From IMG/VR virus record IMGVR_UViG_3300021091_000182, positions 1 through 38,168 of that record: a DNA stretch of 38,168 bases. One strand, given 5' to 3'. Position numbers and translations under genes: made by a program. The DNA comes from a virus. The number at the start of each line of letters is the position of its first letter. Positions within the stretch are counted from its first letter, which is position 1. The notes beneath the pieces are model-generated. The model searched no databases. It had not been told where the DNA came from and was given only the letters and a program-made list of their open reading frames with translations. Positions 28,001 to 38,000 of the stretch are shown piece after piece.

Positions 28001-31000
28001 CTTCAGAAGAATCATCATAAGAAACAGTGTTAATATCTCCAGTCCACTTACTGTTTTCTACTGGAGCAAGACCATTAGGAATTAAAATAATACCACTTAA
28101 ATTTCCATTATCGTCTGTAATCAAAGAAGAATTAAATGTAGAAAGTGAATTTTCTGCAATACCAGTAAATTTAGTATCAGGAACAACCCAACGATTAATA
28201 TTTCTACCTTCCATGAAAACAGAAATTTTAGTGTTGGGTTTTAATCTACGAACAATAAATCTAACAGGAATAGATCTTACGAAAAATTGTAATCCAGTTG
28301 ACACTTTGGTGTTATTAACAACTTTAGATCCAACACCTTTTGCTAATTCATTATTTTGAGGGCTAACATTTGAACTACTCGACACAGAAGCAGAACTTAC
28401 AGAAGATTTAATATCTTCACTATTAATGTTTGCTAAAGATTCTATATTGAAAAATGATTTATTAGTTCCAACCCAATTAATAATAAATGAGTTGTGTAAA
28501 CTAGAAAATGATTCTTTTACATCACTTTTAGCTAAAAATATAGTATTTAATTTTGTATTACTATCTACTACCAAAGGAGCAGTTTTTGTATCATACCACT
28601 GATCTACAGTAGGAAAGATAGCACAATCTCCTACGTATTGTAGGACAACAAATTCGTTTGGATTGATTGTTTTGGTGGCATTACTATTTCCTAATAATTT
28701 AACTTCTTTATATGGAAGAGTAATAATTCCATTATTATTGACATAACCAGAAACAATACGTTGATCTTCTCTTATATTAACTTCTTTTAATCCAATGCTA
28801 TCTTCTTTTGATTGAGGTCTCAACACAGATTGCTGAGTATCAATAGCACATTTATAATCAACTGATTGTAAATTACCAATTTTATGAGCTTCGAAATTAT
28901 CTACAATAAAACCAGATTTAAATCTGTCCATTCCAATTTCATCTTTGACTTGCATGTTTAATGCTTGTTGTTCTAAGATGCTTAGTGTAGTATAATATTC
29001 TAAACGCTCAATTCTTTTTTCTAATTTGCCAATATCTCTCATTGTATAACGTTTGTTATCAACGGGAAGAATTCTAATATCTTTACTAGTGTTAGTAAAT
29101 GATGGGATGTGTATGTAACACAAACTAATAGCATCATCAACTGCTTCTGGTTTTGAAGGATTTAATGAAGAATTACCTTCTTTAATTAGAAAATCTCCTT
29201 TCTTCGTTAAGAAAACACCATCAATTCTGTCTAGATACTGTGTTTCACTAAATGACATTGTATACTCTAAATTAGAATCAGATGCTGGTGTAAGTGAAAC
29301 TACACCACCAGCGCCAACAAAATTGACATAATCAAAATTGTTTGGATTTGAAAGAATAGATATATCTTGGAATCCAGTTATTGTAGTATTAGAATCTACT
29401 TTTGGTCTGAAATCAATAACGTCTTTTAATGAAACAACTCCATGTACTGTAGAATTAAAAGTAGGAATTAACTCCGAAGAAACTCCCGCTTCATGTAAGT
29501 ATGAATCTACGGTACAAAAATCTCCTAAAGAATGCTCAAAGTAATCAAATGCTACAACTAATTGACCAGAAGGAGCATCAAATCCTGGTTTAAGAACAAT
29601 TCTAGAAATATCGTAGAAAGTATCTCTTTGACCATCATCAAAAGTAAATTTATAAGTAATATCCGTGCCACTAATTAAATTACCGTTAGCATCAACTTTA
29701 GGTGGATTAGTAGATGTACCCTCATAAACGTATCTTAGTTTATAGACATCAGAATATGAGAATACTTCAATTGTATCTGTATCATAATCTTTCCCCCTTA
29801 GTGGAATAACTTTATCTCCAGAAGATACAATTATAATTCTTTTGTTGCTTATTGAAGTTTTTAATCTTGCTTTTGCTTTGTTAACTTCTACTGTGGCGGT
29901 AAGTTTTAATTTTGGATATGTTCCACCTTGATTAATAATACCGAAATACGTATTTGGTAAATTGATGACAAAAGAACCAGCTGTAACTTGAGAATTTGTA
30001 TTAGTTGATTGAATAACCTGTACTACAGAAGGATCTGTAAAATCGATGTAAACAATATCTCCATTATCAACAATAGTTGATGATCCTTTATCTAATACTG
30101 TTAAAATATAATTATTTTCTGTCGGAGTAACAAATCTTTGTGTTCCTACAGGTAATTGAGCGGAGAATGTGATTGTTCCACCACTTGATGATAAATCAGT
30201 AGTAAAATCTTTTCTGATATAATATTTAAATTTTGTGTCGCTGTTGTCATTAATTAAAGATTTTAATTGCTTGCTGCCAGTTGGATAAATTAATGAAGAA
30301 GTAGAAACATTTTCTACATTTGGACGTACACGTATTATACTACTGTTAGTAATGTTTGTTTGTAAAGCATAATCCAAATAGATTCTAGATTTTGTAGTTC
30401 CTTGTGGATCCGTTACATATTGTACTATAGTCTTTACTACATTATTATTGGAATCATTGAATTGTATGATGTCGCCTTGTATAAGATCTCTTGACAAACT
30501 AGCACCAAATCCGCTACATTCAAGATATTTTTCTCCCTTCAATCCAGAAAAAGTAAAATTAGTAATTTGTAAATAGGAAGAATATGAAGTATCTGTTAAA
30601 TCAACGTCAGATGTAAATTTATACTGATTATAATCTGAAGCAAATGATTTAATATTTTGAGGTGTGTAAGTTAATACAGTATTTTTAAATAATACTGGAG
30701 TAATATTAGCTACATTTGCTGGAACTGTTGGCGTTGGGAAAGCAGTAACAACAGGAGGCGCCGCATATGTTTCCGATAATACAGTTCTATTTAAAATAAC
30801 TGCCCTGTAAATTCTACCACCGAACGCGTCAACTCTTATATTAGCAGCATCTATTGTAGATCCATTAATAATTAATTTTGTGCCATCATTATTATAACTA
30901 TTACCGCCGTAGTTAACAATAAAATGGGAGATAGTATTTTCTGTAGCAATTTTAACAGAATTACCATCCTCATCAAAAATTGTTTCTCCTGGTAAAAATG

Positions 31001-33131
31001 TTCCAGATAAAGTTGATACAAATAAAGTATTTCCAAAAGTGTAATTTTCTGTTGTGTCGTTTTCAATTACACCATAAGCTCTACTAGTTTTTCCTGTAAT
31101 GTATTTTCCTGTAGAAAATCCTGTATCAATTACAGATTCTGTAATAATCTTGGTAAAGAATACTGGATTAAAATATGAAAAATTGAATGATGCTGTATAA
31201 GGAGTCAACGGGTTGTTTATGTCCGTACCAGATCCTACCTTTCCTCTTGAAAGTATAATATCAGTATCTTCATTAAATCCGTTTGCTCTCTTATTAAAAG
31301 AAAAATCTTTTGGTTTTGCTATTCCAATAATAGGGGTAATAGTTGGATTATAATCGACAATCCACCCATAATAAGCCGTCCCAGCGGCAAGGGCATTTTG
31401 CTCTGTGAGGTAAAGATATCTTAATTTAGCTGCTCCAGCATCATCATATTCTTTAAAGTAAGTATCTAAGTAAGACTTTTTACCAAGAATAGTTAACTCT
31501 ACGAAATATTGGTCTGGAGAAGGTGAAACTTGGGGTCTATTTACTAAAGAGTGACCAATTACGTCAACATAATCTACACTAGATGGAACACTTCCTGATC
31601 TTGTTTTGATAAACCAAAGTTTTGTTGGATATTGAGATGCCAGTGTTGGCAAATCGCCTTGTATTTGGACGTAAATAGTTTTAGTAGCATCAGATAAACT
31701 AAATTTTTGTGATCTTCTATCTACGGTTTGTTTAAAATAAGTATCAGTTTCGGTGTTATTTAAACCAATGGTGCCATCGTTAAATAAACCATTTAGAAAA
31801 ACATTGGGATAAGCAGTTAATTCATCACCAACTGTATTTAAAGGAACGCTTCCATAAACATTAGTAATTTTAAAGTTTGATAAACCTTTAGATTTTAGTG
31901 TTACGTTATCTTTTGTTAAAGTATCTCTAGCTTTATTTACTGTTAGATATTTTGTTTGCTTATTTACAATTTCATATCCTCTCACATAAGCTTTTCCTGG
32001 TCCAACTCCAAGGACCATTTTAGTGCTTGCTTCCGTTTCAGAAAGACCATTTACTAATTTAGTTGATGGATTATATTGATAAAATCCATCGTTGCCATTT
32101 CTTTGATAATATTCTCTAATATCTAATGAAAAATCATTAACAACATAATCGCCAGATTCGTCGTATGTTCTTCGTGCTAAAGTTTCTTCTAATAAAGTAT
32201 AATCAGCTGGTTTAATTAGTGATTCGATAGAACCAGATCTGATCTGTAGTAATTGAATAAAATTCTTATCAGTTACAGCATTATAATCAAATCTCTTTAA
32301 TTCTAAAGAAATTTTTAATCTATGAGCACCAGGAGAAGAATAGTTTGAATAACCTCTAGCAATATCATATAAAGAAGGATCTTCTTCTGGAGTAACAATA
32401 TCTTCTACAATCGTAAACCCAATTTTTGCTGATGGTTTATCGTAATATTTGTCAATAATTAATAATTGGGAATCGTTCCTTACAAAATATCCATTTACAA
32501 AATAGATTCCTTCCTGTACCTTTACAGCAGAAGCAAATCCCATCGCTGGGTTATTTAGATTAAGAGTGTCTTCTGTAATTGGATCAATAACTGTAATGCT
32601 TGTTGGTAAAACACTTCCATCAGTACCTACTACAAGTAATGGTGTATTAATTCCATCAACAACTTCTAACGTTTCACCTTGTCTAAAAGTAGATTCATTA
32701 TTGGAATCACCACTTGTCAAATATGTTACATACAATGTATCGGAGTCTGTTTCCGTAGCATATTGAGAATCAATTACATTAGCAATAACATTAGAATTAA
32801 TTCCTCTTAATTTTAATCCAATAAGAGTCTTAATATCATATTTTTTGTATACAATATTTTCTCCTTCACTAACAGCTACTTCAGATACAGAAGACAACTT
32901 AACGTAGTTTATTTTTGTATTTAACCCAACTTCACCAGGAACTACTTGTTCTCCCTGCTTAAAATTAAATTTACCATAACTTTCAATCTGTGATTGAAGA
33001 ATTGATTGTAAAGTTGTTAATTCTCTAGTTTGAACAGCATATCCAGGTCTAAAAAGAACCTTATAAAAATTTTTTGACTGATCAAAATCGTCAAAATATG
33101 GAACTACGTTAAGTGGTGTCTTCTGTGGCAT
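25020..33131 (-). CDS. DUF4815-type baseplate/fibre-adaptor structural protein, 2,703 residues
   Basis: It starts MPQKTPLNVVPYFDDFDQSK, then NFYKVLFRPGYAVQTREL, a start I associate with DUF4815 proteins of marine T4-like phages. Near residues 1360-1395 comes RYTMRDIGKLEKRIERLEYY, a short coiled coil, followed by DRFKSGFIVDNF and DYKCAID. Around 1615 is FFVRSIPVRFIVRRLKPNT; around 1785 is LAQTFKVENYDGGVFTTGLD, continuing into a beta domain typical of the family. A G-x-GY module (SGRGYTEPPSVVI) lies near 2005. The last 110 residues (FAIKIIMKTD, IQDIRAVASY) match the ending seen in relatives. The family is structural; its exact place in the baseplate is not established, and an adaptor between wedge and fibres is inferred from order. 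AGAGAA nine bases before the ATG is the likely ribosome site. Longer than most members I remember. Confidence 0.88.
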   Translation of the reverse strand: MPQKTPLNVVPYFDDFDQSKNFYKVLFRPGYAVQTRELTTLQSILQSQIESYGKFNFKQGEQVVPGEVGLNTKINYVKLSSVSEVAVSEGENIVYKKYDIKTLIGLKLRGINSNVIANVIDSQYATETDSDTLYVTYLTSGDSNNESTFRQGETLEVVDGINTPLLVVGTDGSVLPTSITVIDPITEDTLNLNNPAMGFASAVKVQEGIYFVNGYFVRNDSQLLIIDKYYDKPSAKIGFTIVEDIVTPEEDPSLYDIARGYSNYSSPGAHRLKISLELKRFDYNAVTDKNFIQLLQIRSGSIESLIKPADYTLLEETLARRTYDESGDYVVNDFSLDIREYYQRNGNDGFYQYNPSTKLVNGLSETEASTKMVLGVGPGKAYVRGYEIVNKQTKYLTVNKARDTLTKDNVTLKSKGLSNFKITNVYGSVPLNTVGDELTAYPNVFLNGLFNDGTIGLNNTETDTYFKQTVDRRSQKFSLSDATKTIYVQIQGDLPTLASQYPTKLWFIKTRSGSVPSSVDYVDVIGHSLVNRPQVSPSPDQYFVELTILGKKSYLDTYFKEYDDAGAAKLRYLYLTEQNALAAGTAYYGWIVDYNPTITPIIGIAKPKDFSFNKRANGFNEDTDIILSRGKVGSGTDINNPLTPYTASFNFSYFNPVFFTKIITESVIDTGFSTGKYITGKTSRAYGVIENDTTENYTFGNTLFVSTLSGTFLPGETIFDEDGNSVKIATENTISHFIVNYGGNSYNNDGTKLIINGSTIDAANIRVDAFGGRIYRAVILNRTVLSETYAAPPVVTAFPTPTVPANVANITPVLFKNTVLTYTPQNIKSFASDYNQYKFTSDVDLTDTSYSSYLQITNFTFSGLKGEKYLECSGFGASLSRDLIQGDIIQFNDSNNNVVKTIVQYVTDPQGTTKSRIYLDYALQTNITNSSIIRVRPNVENVSTSSLIYPTGSKQLKSLINDNSDTKFKYYIRKDFTTDLSSSGGTITFSAQLPVGTQRFVTPTENNYILTVLDKGSSTIVDNGDIVYIDFTDPSVVQVIQSTNTNSQVTAGSFVINLPNTYFGIINQGGTYPKLKLTATVEVNKAKARLKTSISNKRIIIVSSGDKVIPLRGKDYDTDTIEVFSYSDVYKLRYVYEGTSTNPPKVDANGNLISGTDITYKFTFDDGQRDTFYDISRIVLKPGFDAPSGQLVVAFDYFEHSLGDFCTVDSYLHEAGVSSELIPTFNSTVHGVVSLKDVIDFRPKVDSNTTITGFQDISILSNPNNFDYVNFVGAGGVVSLTPASDSNLEYTMSFSETQYLDRIDGVFLTKKGDFLIKEGNSSLNPSKPEAVDDAISLCYIHIPSFTNTSKDIRILPVDNKRYTMRDIGKLEKRIERLEYYTTLSILEQQALNMQVKDEIGMDRFKSGFIVDNFEAHKIGNLQSVDYKCAIDTQQSVLRPQSKEDSIGLKEVNIREDQRIVSGYVNNNGIITLPYKEVKLLGNSNATKTINPNEFVVLQYVGDCAIFPTVDQWYDTKTAPLVVDSNTKLNTIFLAKSDVKESFSSLHNSFIINWVGTNKSFFNIESLANINSEDIKSSVSSASVSSSSNVSPQNNELAKGVGSKVVNNTKVSTGLQFFVRSIPVRFIVRRLKPNTKISVFMEGRNINRWVVPDTKFTGIAENSLSTFNSSLITDDNGNLSGIILIPNGLAPVENSKWTGDINTVSYDDSSEEIKFTTGTKTIILTSGSSGSITDNVDTFAEVKFYATGILPENPSSIVSTAPSFFKANEGVQLINNNTQSKIKPNPLAQTFKVENYDGGVFTTGLDLFFSAKSSKIPIRVYISNIDTDKPGKYIVPGTESTLYPDTYLKVYLTGDVETIKIKKSEVVVGKNSNASGPISKVYDKNNILVGDENSTEFELNKEQVYTLVLSNHNGKSFVGGSTGEPLTIPSVTTYNATNNKSALISITKDSGRVVDLKVTNLGENYESASIVIESPQLPGGSTATGSVDVSNGTIYNANISLSGRGYTEPPSVVIKGIGTGSGGATIESLIEIDTPSVRMGIAVDSDGAIVSTTPTRFAFEYPVYLQNDVKYALNIETDSIDYLLWASKLGEVEKATSAVVTTQPLLGSVYKSQNTDNWTEDLSEDIKFTMYRAEFNISKSGELLLSNKPLGYELLDKDPFETSVRSNTNATSPLFKNNNYIVKLFHRDHGFEDKGNSYAFYRNVEDVGGISSVLLNAELFKVSNSGIDTYNILGPNRAGSSTFGGGNKVLATYNRKYEKLYAQVAYLQVNSTKIDSYVKTTNIVPVDSNTTNYISYSQSEYEKTFINDEHFFTNQKVIASRVNETMNEIGNSLTYKFLLSSKSTNLSPVIDLRTSSIKTISNRVENSAGKENRYGKRNQVLSFLPIYNLSIAVLGAANSIEANQTFIGNSSKAEGSVISLSGSTAQVKLKTKTPFIKNETVTVKLTNGTTLTSVTVTITDISELTYTFDENSNIVSYFPQNTSISYPNKINGKVVSWDSEDKELIVENSYVPINNNYTSEITTNSPYTRAENYDSQIPDIFRAGDVIKSADGKYVEVDQMTFTYGVDYVEETNSKNSSSLAKYVTKEVSINNPGTSIDFRMTANIKDTENIKVLYKIKLSSVQSNFEDINWEYFNVDGSPNNKDLAKPANSISGQFEKQDFYQELKYSASNLPEFASFAIKIIMKTDDPAYVPKIQDIRAVASY

Positions 33132-33170
33132 TGTAAATTATTCTCTATAAAATTAACGAGAAATTTATAA

Positions 33171-34997
33171 TTAAAATTCAATTACTAATTTAATATCTTC
33201 AATCTGATCAGCAGCTCTTGTAATTAATCTTCTGTTTTCAACATAGATTACTTCGCCACTGTTTGCTTCAATTTCTGGTGAAGCTTGACCATTTAAGAAT
33301 GTAACTCCCAAAATAGTTCCATTGGTGGTAGCATCAACAGTTCCTGAAGCACCAGATGATCCTCCTACAATTGGATTAGCACCTGATGATATAAAACCTC
33401 TAACAATACCTTGATAAGCATGTAGATCTGGAGTTTGAATATATTTAAGAACACCAGAAGTTGTTGAACCGCTATCTAGGGTCCAAGAAACTACAGTGCC
33501 ATAAGCATCCACACCGCTAACTGTTTGTGTAATAATTTCATCTGCTTGATATCCCGCTGTTGCCCCAGTAATTTTTACAGCGTATAAATTATTTAAAGTA
33601 TCGATAGTAGCATAAGTTGTTGTTCCGTAGGTATATGGATCTCTCATAATTCCAATTCTACGGAAATCATTGTCAACTGGGAAATCACCAGAACCTTCAG
33701 CATATGTAAGACGAATATTTGTCATGACACGTTTGCCATTAAGTTCTTGTTCCATATTGGCGCCACCATGACCACCTTGAGGAGGCAGAATCACAAATAA
33801 AGAACCAGTAGCAGTTCCTCCAACAGTTTGTGAAGCAGTTAAAGCAGAATCTGTGAATAAACCATAAGCAGCAGCTCCAGCACCAGTACCAGTTGCCAAA
33901 GGAACCGAAGCATAAGTATATCCACTTCCTTTATCAGTAACAGTTGATGAAGTAACAGATCCACCAGCAATAACAACAGTTACTTTGCCGCCAGATCCGT
34001 CACCAACAATTGGAGCATAGAAAGTACCATTTGGTAAATTAGCACCAGGATCTCTAACAAGAACAACATCAACAGCACCAGCAACGGCAGCAGCTTCTAC
34101 AGCAGCTCTAGAAGCGTTAGTTTTTTGAACAATAGGAATAAAATCTGTAGATAGGAATCTAATTACATCATCAGTTGGAATAGTATACATATACTTCCAA
34201 ACATATCCAGCTGTTCCTGCTTCTTCCTTATAAAGTCCAGCAGCATATGTGCCTGATCCTGGTGATGGAGTTGTTTTTGGTTCACTAGTAGCATTTTGAC
34301 CAGATTGATATAATGGTGTAGTACCATTATATAAGCATTTAAATACTTCGTATTGAGAATTAATTACATAGAATTTAGCATCAGCAATTGATGCAGCTCC
34401 CGTAGCACTTTGATTTCCGATGATACCATTCGCTGTGGCAAAATAATCTGGTCTCCACATATCATATTTTGGATTTGCTGTTAAATCCCAATTGTATCTT
34501 CTAATTACAGTTCTAGCAAAGTCTGAAGTAATTCTTTTGGCAGCAATGATATCATCATATAATTCAAACTTTTCCTTTAAATTATCTAAAGGAAGTGGTG
34601 GTACATCTTCTGTAGCATATCTGTATACACCTGTTAATGCTCGAGCCCCAGTTTCTGCTGTGCCGTCCCAACATTTAAGAGTGGAACCTAATGTAGGAGC
34701 AGAACTAACAGTAGGACCAATAGAATAGAGGAGAAGACTATCTTCACGAACTTCTCTAATTACTCCTTTGAAAGTAGCACTAGCATAGTTGTTACCAACA
34801 AATACTGTTTGCCCTACAGCAAAAGCAGTTGAATTTCTGTTATAAATTTCTAAAAAAGCATCCCATCTTTGAGGACGCCCAACAAAGAAATACATTCTTG
34901 TACGCTCTTCGCCAACATCACTAGAACCTTCCGAAAGGGATTCTAGAAATTGCTGAGCATTAAAAATTCTAAATTTATCGGAGATAATAGCAGGCAT
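33171..34997 (-). CDS. 8: Baseplate wedge protein gp8
   Basis: This 608-residue protein aligns by eye with T4 gp8 (334 residues), a dimeric outer wedge subunit that binds gp7 and gp10. Matching blocks in order: RMYFFVGRPQRWDA (34-47) with the T4 segment containing FGRSEPW; IIAAKRITSDFARTVIRRYN (150-169) with the AVIPRRDW segment; AKFYVINSQYEVFKCLYN (207-224); AGYVWKYMYTIPTDD (263-277) with GYVWEYLFEIPPD; DNDFRRIGIMRDP (442-454) with FRQISIITNP; and the end SGEVIYVENRRLITRAADQI (580-599) with SGEMIYMENRPPI. The extra length is mainly a glycine/alanine-rich insert at about 285-425 carrying a G-x-GY module (DKGSGYTYA), and another at about 460-570. AGAGAA lies six bases before the ATG. Two overlapping TATAAATA boxes precede the gene. 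Confidence 0.94.
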   Translation of the reverse strand: MPAIISDKFRIFNAQQFLESLSEGSSDVGEERTRMYFFVGRPQRWDAFLEIYNRNSTAFAVGQTVFVGNNYASATFKGVIREVREDSLLLYSIGPTVSSAPTLGSTLKCWDGTAETGARALTGVYRYATEDVPPLPLDNLKEKFELYDDIIAAKRITSDFARTVIRRYNWDLTANPKYDMWRPDYFATANGIIGNQSATGAASIADAKFYVINSQYEVFKCLYNGTTPLYQSGQNATSEPKTTPSPGSGTYAAGLYKEEAGTAGYVWKYMYTIPTDDVIRFLSTDFIPIVQKTNASRAAVEAAAVAGAVDVVLVRDPGANLPNGTFYAPIVGDGSGGKVTVVIAGGSVTSSTVTDKGSGYTYASVPLATGTGAGAAAYGLFTDSALTASQTVGGTATGSLFVILPPQGGHGGANMEQELNGKRVMTNIRLTYAEGSGDFPVDNDFRRIGIMRDPYTYGTTTYATIDTLNNLYAVKITGATAGYQADEIITQTVSGVDAYGTVVSWTLDSGSTTSGVLKYIQTPDLHAYQGIVRGFISSGANPIVGGSSGASGTVDATTNGTILGVTFLNGQASPEIEANSGEVIYVENRRLITRAADQIEDIKLVIEF

Positions 34998-35033
34998 TTA
35001 ATTTTCTCTATGACGGGACAGGTTTTTCTAAGT

Positions 35034-35047
35034 TATTTATATTTATA
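35034..35047 (-). promoter_or_regulatory. Two overlapping TATAAATA late promoter boxes upstream of gp8
   Basis: The minus strand contains TATAAATATAAATA, two exact copies of the T4 late promoter element sharing two bases (35047-35040 and 35041-35034). They lie in the 54-base gap before gp8, about 36-50 bases upstream of its ATG. T4 late promoters need only this element at about -10, read by gp55 with gp33 and the sliding clamp. The two copies would give starts near 35034 and 35028. Confidence 0.65.
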
Positions 35048-35051
35048 CTGT

Positions 35052-38000
35052 TTATCCAGGACCTGGATCTAATGGATAATCCAATGGCAAATCAGCAATT
35101 TCGATAGATCTAATATAGTCGCCAGGAGGATGTGTTTGACCTCCAGTATCTAAATAACCTCTATCTAATCCAGTAAATCGATCATTTTGTTTTCCAGAGT
35201 ATCTAACTATTTCTTTGTTAATTAATAACAATCCAGATGATGGAAATCCTTTTGTGCTTGTAACATATACAACAGTAGTTGATGGTGATAATGGGGCATC
35301 CAAATATGCTCCAAATTCTTGTACAGACGCTGGAACTAAATCAAAAATTCTGCCATCTTCCAGATAATGAGAAAGGTTTCTCGTTTCAAATTGTTCAATA
35401 GTCAGATTAGGATAATAATATTCAAATTCTTCTAAGGTCATTCCTGATACATTGGAAGAACCACTGCCAGTAAAAGCATTGTTTTCATATAATCCTATAT
35501 TCCATCCAGCATTTGTTAATCCATATCTACCATCAAAAGATTCTGATGATTTATAATCAAACAATCCAACATCAATATAACGGTCAATTTCTCTAGAAGT
35601 ATCTACAATAGTAGTAGATTGTAATTCTGGTCTTATTGTGGTTGTGATATTTGGTAAAATTGCTGGTGATATAGTTGTAGAGGATTTCTTAATAATATCA
35701 GTAGAAATAATATTTGATACAGCAGCAAAAGCATAAGAAACCATTGATTGTTGTGGTTTCGGTGTAATAATCTCATTTATTTGGATATCAGTATTAATTT
35801 CACCAAGAGATTGTCCCACAGAAACAATCTGATTAGATACACCTAATGTTCCGTTTGCTATTATACTAATTCTAGAAGAAGAAATTAAACCTTGTAGATA
35901 TATTTTTGGTATAAGTTCAAAACTAGTTACACTATCAATTTTTCTTTGATTAGATTTAATTCTATTATAACCTCTGGCAACAACCACCTTTGGAGCTTCT
36001 GTATATCCAGATCCACCATCAAGTAAAACAATATCTAAAATATCTCCACCATACGATATAACTTCTGCTCTAGCGCCACCACCTTTTTCTGTTTGAGGAA
36101 CAAATTCAATTATAGGTGTTGTGTAATACTGATATGCTGTTGGTTGTAGTAAAACATTTTGACTAAAGAATAATTGTAAATCTCTCTTATTCCAAATTAA
36201 ATCTATAACAGAACCATCGTTGTCAATAACAGCATTAATACTTAAACCTTCACCTCTAGTTATTTCATTATAATTTGTTACTGTAATTTTAGAATAAAAA
36301 TCATTAGTAATGATTTCATCATCATTATAATTTTTTGGTTTTACTATATCAGGAACATTTATGATTTCTCTGTAAGATTTTTCTCCATCAATCTGAATTA
36401 AATCACCTTCAACTAAAGAATTGAAATGTTTTGTTTTTCTGTAAGATTCAATTTGATCTCCGAGAGAATAACCATATAACCATAATGGTTGTTTTTTACC
36501 TTTAACTAATATTCTTTCTCCGTCTGAATTTACAGCATAAGATGAATTTATAGTGTATGATCCAGACAAAGTATAATCATACTTGTCATTAACTCTAAAC
36601 ACTAAATTATTAGAAGTAATAATTGAATCTAAAAGATTTATTGGTGTTAATAAAATTAATCTAAGATCGTTAGCAATTTTATCAACTTTTTTCAATTCTC
36701 CTAATAAAATATTATTTTGTAGTACTTTTACATTTTGAGAATAAAATTCTGGTGAATGATTACTATAAAGATTTGTTAAACTATCAAAATTTGGAATAAG
36801 ATTTACACCAGATAGTGTTAATGATATTTTATTATAAAAAGTATCTGCTTCAAAATCATACACTGTTAATGTTTTTGGTAAATCTCTACCATATAGCAAG
36901 ATAACAGAAACATCTTGATAAGTTTCAAATCCATCTTTGGCAATATATTTTTGTATAGGAGATGTAAAAGTAATATTAGGACCTACAATTTCATATGATT
37001 TATTTTCTTGTTGTAAAACACCATCAATAAAAACTAAAGCAAAGTATGAGTCATCTATTTTTCTTACTCTACCACTAACTTCATCTTTAATTAAATATGG
37101 ACCTGCTCCTCTATATTGAATAACCTCAGTATCAATAGTTAATCGTTCATAACTACCTACAGTGTAAATAAAGCACTTTTCTGGTAAATCTTCAGTAGTT
37201 ACTGGATTTAATGGTGGTTGAGAAAATACAATCTTATCAGTTTCGTTTGGATCTTCTGATCTATCAATATAATAAGAATTGCCATAAGGAGTATTAGAAT
37301 CTATTTTTGATTTTTGTAATACTCCATTTAAAAATACCAATAAATTTTCGTTTTTATCTGTCTTTACTATAGTATTATCAGAATAGTACAAATTAAAAAC
37401 TGTATCTACCCCATCAAACAATGGCGTGATATCTTTGAGTGGTTTAAAATATCTATCATTTAAACCGCTATTTTTAAACTTGATTAATCTTCCATAAAAA
37501 TTTTGACTTTCTACTAATTGACCCTCTATAATTCTATCACCAAGAGGAGGTTCTGAAAAAGAAATTTGAGTGCCAGAAACAGTAAATGCTTCTTCTGGAT
37601 GTTGAACTATACCGTCCAAAGAAATAATTAAATTTTCTGAATTACTGACACTGATTGGTAAATTAGTTTTTTTATCATACATTGTGAAAACTCTATCACC
37701 ATCTGCTTTAGAAGTGTCATTACTAAAGTCACCATTAAATGGAGTAAGCAATCCTATTTCTCTAGCAAATAATTCAGAAGAATCAAACGTATCTACGGAT
37801 ATAGATCCAATACCTCTCTCAACAATTAAACTATCGACAGATAAAGTTGATGTTGTGATTTGCTTTTTAGTTGTTACTACAGTTAAAGAAATTGGTGGTA
37901 AAGATATACAACTATATGATTCTATTACTTTTTGATTGGTGGGCATTCTAGTAGAAGCCGCAGACTCAATTAAAACTTCACCAAATAATTGGAATCCAGC

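Noticed and set aside
30872-31066. Minus-strand 64-codon frame inside the DUF4815-type gene
   Set aside because: Out-of-frame shadow, low-complexity composition and no ribosome site.
33132-33170. Possible terminator or promoter in the gap between gp8 and the DUF4815-type gene
   Set aside because: TTCTC/GAGAA could pair, but over a 12-base loop with no T-run; TATAAATT (33162-33169) misses the late consensus by one base. Neither is strong enough to list.
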